64,000 nucleotides of DNA, from positions 33,780,645-33,844,644 of the forward strand of contig CM055100.1 in NCBI GenBank assembly GCA_029204225.1. The letters run 5' to 3'. A program made the position numbers and the translations under genes. Source of the DNA: Diphasiastrum complanatum. Lineage: Eukaryota; Streptophyta; Lycopodiopsida; Lycopodiales; Lycopodiaceae. Below, piece by piece: positions 59,501-64,000 of the stretch; the stretch's first letter is position 1; every line of letters begins with the position of its first letter. The notes under the pieces were generated by a model. It made no database searches, was not told where the DNA came from, and saw only the letters and a list, made by a program, of their open reading frames with translations.

Positions 59501-60578
59501 AGTTTCAACTTTCAACTAACTAAGTTGCAACTTGCAATTTGCAAATTTGGAGATTGAAATTTCAAAGTTAGAAACTTCAAACTTGAAAGTACTAATTTCT
59601 AAAGTAGTAAGTGGCAAGTGCAAAGGTTTTGAAGATGTAAGGTAACAGGTTACAGGTATACCTCGCCCATGACTTCCTAATGGGCTGTAGGTCAGCATCC
59701 ACGGACTGCCGCTCAGCATGTAGCTCTCTCGTCCTCAGCTGCTCCATGGTCGGGCCCTCCCACTCAACACCGATACGAGATACTGCTCACATCATATCCC
59801 TCCATGCAGGGGTCTGTTCCACATGAAAAGGGAGGTCACACAAGTGAAAGCACCTCCTAACAACAATAGCAGCTGCATCCCTGTGCGACTGCTGGAAGGC
59901 TGTCACAAAAACATCCTTGCCTCTCACATGTCCTCGACCCCGTCCCCTAACAGTGCTACCAATAGCACTATTGCCGGCCCCACCAACTGGCACTACAGGA
60001 GTCTCTCCAGAAGAAGGTGGAATGGATGCTGCAGCGGAGCTAGTGCCGGCTACATGTGCCGGCTGCGATGGGGAATCTCGGCGCTCTGCCGCACCTGTAA
60101 CAATAACATTGGTGTTACAACCTACTACTAACTAGTTACGCATTAGGCTTTAGGTAATAAATTATAGTCACTGGTCAGTGAGAGAGCTCAGGGAACAGTC
60201 ACTAATTACTTAATACTCATTAGTAAATTGTAGTCAAAGTTTAAAGTTATAGAATAAACTTTTAAGTTTTAGCTTTAGATCAAATTTCAAATTTTCAATC
60301 AATGTCATTGATTGATCAAACAAGATTCAGGAATCACCTGTGCCTGAAGTAGTGGCAGGAGAGTCGTCCCCGATCCCGACAATCCTCAGTGACTTTGGGG
60401 CCTGAGTGCAAACGGTGATCTCATATCCTCGAAGACATAAAAGATGCGCCTTGATTCGAACGGGGCCACCTCCATAAGTGTTCCCGCAATACTTGCAAGT
60501 CCACTTCTTCGTGCCTAATGTGCCATAAGCTGAATTAAGGGTGACGTGATCCCATAATGGATCCCGCTGTCTGGGCAT
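56558..60578 (-). pseudogene. hAT transposase (BED finger, hAT dimerisation domain), 9 exons, disabled
   Basis: Exons (minus): 60578-60338 with a BED-type finger (MPRQRDPLWDHVT, CKYCGNTYGGGPVRIKAHLL); 60094-59662; 59477-59276 (GCTIISDGWTDARRRHLVN); about 59022-58769 (VVTDNASNCVAMGK, WTPCAAHCLDLLVEDIG, the DUF659/RNase H-like core); about 58587-58273; about 58089-57880; 57653-57354, the C-terminal dimerisation domain (WWMKYGNDVPKLQKLAIRVL, CERNWSVFSLIHMKRRNRL); about 57140-57030; and an acidic tail to 56558. Lesions: TGA at 59787-59789, a TAG in the third exon, a 1-bp loss near 58373, and a TGCAA acceptor before VVTDN where TGCAG is expected. Otherwise nearly complete. Terminal inverted repeats were not found. 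Confidence 0.9.
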
Positions 60579-60718
60579 TGCTAATAGCTATCTAGTGTCA
60601 ACAAAACAATAACTGTATTAAATTCAGACTTCAAACTAAAAACTAATCCTAAATTCTAATTTCAAAACGGTAAACCTATGCTCTAAGTTCTAACCTCAAT
60701 CTATCCTCAATCTATCCC

Positions 60719-61085
60719 TATCCTTTCTCTCTCTAGACTCTCTCTCTCTCTCAATCTCTCTCACACACACACACACACGTCACGACAGTCTCAAGACACA
60801 CACACACACCACACAGTGCACACACACAAACACACAAACAAAAACACAGTTAAAAATCTAACACAACACCACACACACAAACACACGACCACACTCAAAG
60901 TTGAAAGTTCACACACATGTCACACACACACACACTCCCTCTACTTCACAATGCACACAAACACACAAACACTCCCTCTCTTTCACACACACACACACAC
61001 ACACACACGTCACAAACACACAGACACTCCCTCTCTTTCACACACATCACACACACACAAACACACAAACACTCCCTCTAACACC
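60719..61085. repeat. CT then CA microsatellite/minisatellite tract
   Basis: CT repeats (about 60722-60762) run into (CA)n blocks. A larger unit ACACTCCCTCT(A/CT)TTCACA...CACACAAACACA repeats about four times (60936-61080). It lies between the hAT pseudogene and the gypsy integrase end. Long frames here are only repeat translation. Confidence 0.95.
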
Positions 61086-61089
61086 AACA

Positions 61090-61830
61090 TTTTTTAGAGT
61101 TTGCTGAGGGCCAATTTGTGTATGTTCAGTTGTCTTTGGAACGTCATAAGTTTGTATAGGGTCATTCTCTTATTGAGAACTTGTCTGCACGTTACTATGG
61201 TCCTCTCCAGATTTTGGAACAACTTAGCGCTGTTACTTATCGTTTACAGTTACCTGTTACCACTCGTGCCTGTGGCATTTTCCATGTTAGTTTACTTCGT
61301 TCGTCGCTTTTTCCTAGTGAACCTTGTGATCCTTTGTTTCCTACCAATCCTGAACTTTTTCTTTTTTTACTTGCTGCTATTTTACAAGTTCGGGTCGTTT
61401 GTGTCGTCATCTTGTCCAATTTTTGGTCCAATGGGACGGTCGTTCAGCTGATGAAGCTACATGGGAGTCTTTTGATGTTTTTGTCCACTCACCTTTGTTG
61501 CAGAAACAGGCTCCTTCTCTCCATGCGTTGGTTCTCAACACTATTGTTTTTGATCTTGATGCCGCACCTTTCTCTATTCCTGTTGATGCGATTGCTGTTC
61601 CATCTCTGGATATTGTGCGTGATTCATCTGACCTTATTCCCGTTGCTGCTCTACCTGATGTTGGTGTCTCTACTTCTGATGCTGTGGCTGTCATTTCTCT
61701 TGCTAATCTTTCAAATATTGATGGTCCCGATGCTCCTGCTGCTCCAGCTCTTGATTCTTCATTACTTGTTGATGATGATACTTCAGTTGCCCGACGACGT
61801 CCATTACTTACATACTGATCGAGTCTTCTC
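61090..61830 (+). pseudogene. gypsy integrase C-terminus with chromodomain (chromovirus)
   Basis: ENLSARYYGPLQILEQLSAV, then YRLQLPVTTRACGIFHVSLL is the conserved integrase C-terminal segment of chromoviral gypsy elements. After a frameshift near 61395, LVQFLVQWDGRSADEATWES is a chromodomain, which directs integration to chromatin marks. A long Ala/Ser/Asp-rich tail ends at 61818. Stops and one frame change show decay. It may be the 3' part of the element whose gag lies at 51777-53067, with later insertions between, or of a relative. Confidence 0.85.
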
Positions 61831-62030
61831 ATCTACTAAAATTGAGATTAATAGTTCTCTTTGCTTCATTGTACTGAAAGCCGATATCCGCGGCTGAGGG
61901 AATTCGACTATTGGAATGACACCACTAGCACAAAATGTATAACCCAGGAAAGAAAACTACAATATAGTGGTACTAGAGTAGCTCTTGTAGTTAATTCGTT
62001 TTTTTAGCCCACATTGAGGGGCAATGTTTT

Positions 62031-62041
62031 AGAGGGGGGGA
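62031..62041 (+). promoter_or_regulatory. Polypurine tract
   Basis: AGAGGGGGGGA lies one base before the LTR start TGTTATGGAC. Composition and position fit the plus-strand primer of the gypsy element. Confidence 0.8.
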
Positions 62042-62042
62042 G

Positions 62043-63105
62043 TGTTATGGACATGCATTATAGTCCGTACTTCTTACTTTTGACAATATTAGTGGACATG
62101 CACTTTATATTACACATGACGGGCCTAGAAATACTTTTTTACATGGTTTCTATTTTTGGCCCTAAATTTTGAATTTCACTTTCCCTCCCAATCAATATGA
62201 AGGGAGGTAGGGTTTGTCCACTATAAATAGCCACTAAGGCTGGTCAGTTGGTAGTTTTGATCATTTGACTCTTAGGCTTTTTGTAGGGGAGTTGTACTAT
62301 TTTGGAGATCTTAGTGCCTGAGCTATCGGCGGCCATTGATATTCATACAGTTTATTAGTTGGAGAATGCTATGTGAATGCCTTTTGTTGTTTTTTATGCA
62401 TCATTGATACCGATACCTATGAATTTGTTAATAACATAGGGCCGTAAAAACTTTCCCATGTCTAGTTTCAAGGGACGTTTTCACTTTTTCAGGAGTTTTG
62501 TGCAAATGTTTGGATATCTATACTTGCTACTAAGGGATGCTTTAGTCTTCAAGTTGAATTTACAACTCATGAATTAGAGCTGTAAAACTCCAGATTTTAG
62601 AAAGTCAACATTTTTGGTCAAGGTGCTTGATCTTTTTGACTCTTTTGTGGTAACTTTTAAAAATCATTCTGGATCATCTTCAGTTATGGACTTGGCTCAT
62701 TACATTCGCCGCGTCCATTTACATTTACTTTACTTTATGCATAAGCAGGCCTTGGGCCCTTTTTATTCGTTAGTGACACTTAGACTTTATGGTTGGCCTT
62801 TGGCCTTATTATTCATTATTAGGCCATTTGGACATATGATTGGAGAGTGGGGACCTTCTTGGAGGGCGCACTATCATCCCTTTGGGCCCTAGCCACCGGA
62901 AGCTTCCTCTTGGCTATAAGTAGGGAAATTGTGTCATTTGTTATTCAGCTGATGATATTGATCTCTCTCTTTAGTCTCCTTAATCTCTCTCTTTCCTGCT
63001 TTCTAGGGCTAAGTCTTGCTTATGTGCTGCTTTCATAGCTTAAGTCTTGCTTATGTGATGCTTTCATAGCTTAGCTCTAGATCAGCTGTGGCTCCATTCG
63101 TAACT
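62043..63105 (+). mobile_element. gypsy LTR(s), about 1,063 bp, between a PPT and a PBS
   Basis: It starts TGTTATGGACATGC after the PPT and ends ...CATTCGTAACT at the primer site. It contains TATAAATA at 62222 and a second TATA-like TATAAGTAGGG near 62915. The two promoter-like motifs may mean that it consists of two abutting LTR pieces rather than one. The last base of the CA end appears mutated. Confidence 0.7.
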
Positions 63106-63117
63106 TGGTATCAGAGC
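63106..63117 (+). promoter_or_regulatory. Initiator-Met-tRNA-type primer-binding site
   Basis: TGGTATCAGAGC follows the LTR end by one base or less. This 12-mer is complementary to the 3' end of plant initiator tRNA-Met and is the usual primer site of many plant Copia and gypsy elements. Confidence 0.9.
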
Positions 63118-64000
63118 ACTTTCCTGTGCACTATTTTTCAGATTTAGTAGAGGCTGTCCAGCGCCCTACTATCCCATCACTTTTGTCGATTTTTTCATCA
63201 GATTTCCATCGTTTTTTCAGATTTAGTAGAGGCTGTCCAGCACCCTACTAACCCATCACTTTCGTCGATTTTTTCATCAGATTTCCATCGTTTTTCTAGA
63301 TTTGGTAGAGGCTGGCCAACGCCCTACTACCTTGTCACTTTCGTCGATTTTCTCCACCGATTTGCTGCCCACTTTTTGGCTTGATTGGAGGCTGTGCCCT
63401 ACTTCATCACCATTTTCAGCGGTTTTCTCCATTTTTTTTTCCAGGTTATGTGCGGATAGATTTTGGTACCTACTCCCAGCGCCCTACTACCTTGCCATCT
63501 TCGACGGATTTCTCCACCGATTTGCTGTCCATTTTGTTGATTGTTTGGAGGCTGTCCAGCGCCCTACTTCATCACCATTTTCAGCGGTTTTTCCATCATG
63601 TTGCAGGACATTTGTGGATCTTACTAGCTGCTGCCCAGCACCCATTTTCAACTTGGATCTTCAGCTCTCTCTCTCTCTTTAGCCTCTTATCCAAAAATCA
63701 CCCAATTCCATAATTGTTTGCTATTCCAAATTGCCAAAATCCTGCAGCCTGTTCATCTCTGCCCCAACCCTTCCGACTTGTCAATTTTGCCTATTATTTT
63801 ATCCGTTTCCAGCCATCTTTCACAGTTTATTAAAAGGCTCTCCAACGCTCATCCTCAACCACGTTTCACGGAATTCCGACTCCGTTTGATATTCCAATTT
63901 GACATTTCTCTCCTGGCTGTCCAGCGCATTTTTACAGCCTTCATTTTCACTTTTTCCATTTGTTGATTGTTGCCCTTTCTTAGTTGTGATAATATTGGTT
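63118..64000 (+). other. Leader of a second gypsy element, running off the window
   Basis: Sequence downstream of the primer site with repeats (see next entry) and pyrimidine-rich stretches to the window end. No gag start is reached. Confidence 0.65.
63139..63640. repeat. Leader tandem repeats, 79-bp and longer units
   Basis: CAGATTTAGTAGAGGCTGTCC starts at 63139 and 63218 and, with small changes, at 63296, giving a 79-bp period. Each unit carries GCCCTACTA and TTTCATCAGATTTCC. From about 63370 a larger unit of about 170 bp with TCATCACCATTTTCAGCGG repeats twice (to about 63590). Confidence 0.9.

Overview
This is a nuclear segment from a land plant. Two host genes with typical plant splice sites are recoverable: a pinin homologue on the minus strand and the 5' part of an MRG-type chromodomain gene on the plus strand. 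Both have introns of several kilobases, and almost everything else is decayed transposable elements. The introns packed with elements, the long CT/GA arrays, and host proteins that drift from the angiosperm forms I know make me lean toward a fern or other non-seed vascular plant. That is a weak inference; the species cannot be read from the sequence. All coordinates and splice joins were worked out by hand.

Layout. 1-7.3 kb: sequence without genes, a Copia remnant (+) interrupted by the long terminal repeat (LTR) and pol fragment of a second Copia (-), one copy of an unrecognised repeated ORF, and a hAT-type miniature element. 8.05-20.54 kb: the pinin gene (-). About ten coding exons can be placed, and its 4.6-kb seventh intron holds an ORF1-only LINE, a LINE ORF2 remnant and three CT arrays. 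20.5-23.3 kb: pinin upstream region, a tRNA-type SINE with a 15-bp target-site duplication, AT-rich sequence, and an inverted repeat whose arms both carry a methionine-tRNA-type primer site. 23.8-34 kb: a Ty3/gypsy element of Tat/Athila type (LTR, decayed tRNA-Asp primer site, gag, integrase, extra ORF), then a second, inverted LTR with a perfect primer-site core. 34-36.5 kb: a Copia remnant (-), a 132-bp CT array and a second copy of the unrecognised ORF.

39.3-50.3 kb: the MRG gene (+). Exons 1, 2 and 4 read as a chromo barrel domain. They join in frame only through a 14-nt microexon at 48545-48558, which encodes the predicted methyl-lysine cage tryptophan. Its introns hold an 81-bp tRNA-like insert with a 17-bp target-site duplication, a LINE interrupted by a Copia fragment, a 94-bp GA array and an 800-bp hAT miniature element with a perfect 8-bp duplication. 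The MRG domain itself is not in the window. 51.4-64 kb: a nested cluster with chromoviral gypsy pieces at both ends and, between them, Copia-in-Copia and a nine-exon hAT transposase pseudogene. It ends with a gypsy LTR joined to the primer site and tandem-repeat leader of a further element that runs off the window.

How the parts relate. The two host genes code for nuclear proteins (splicing/exon-junction and chromatin reading) and look functional as far as visible. No element looks autonomous: every coding region has stops, frameshifts or missing domains. The most notable items are the MRG microexon, the very short tRNA-derived insert, repeated contact between LINE ends and CT/GA arrays, and the unrecognised two-copy ORF.
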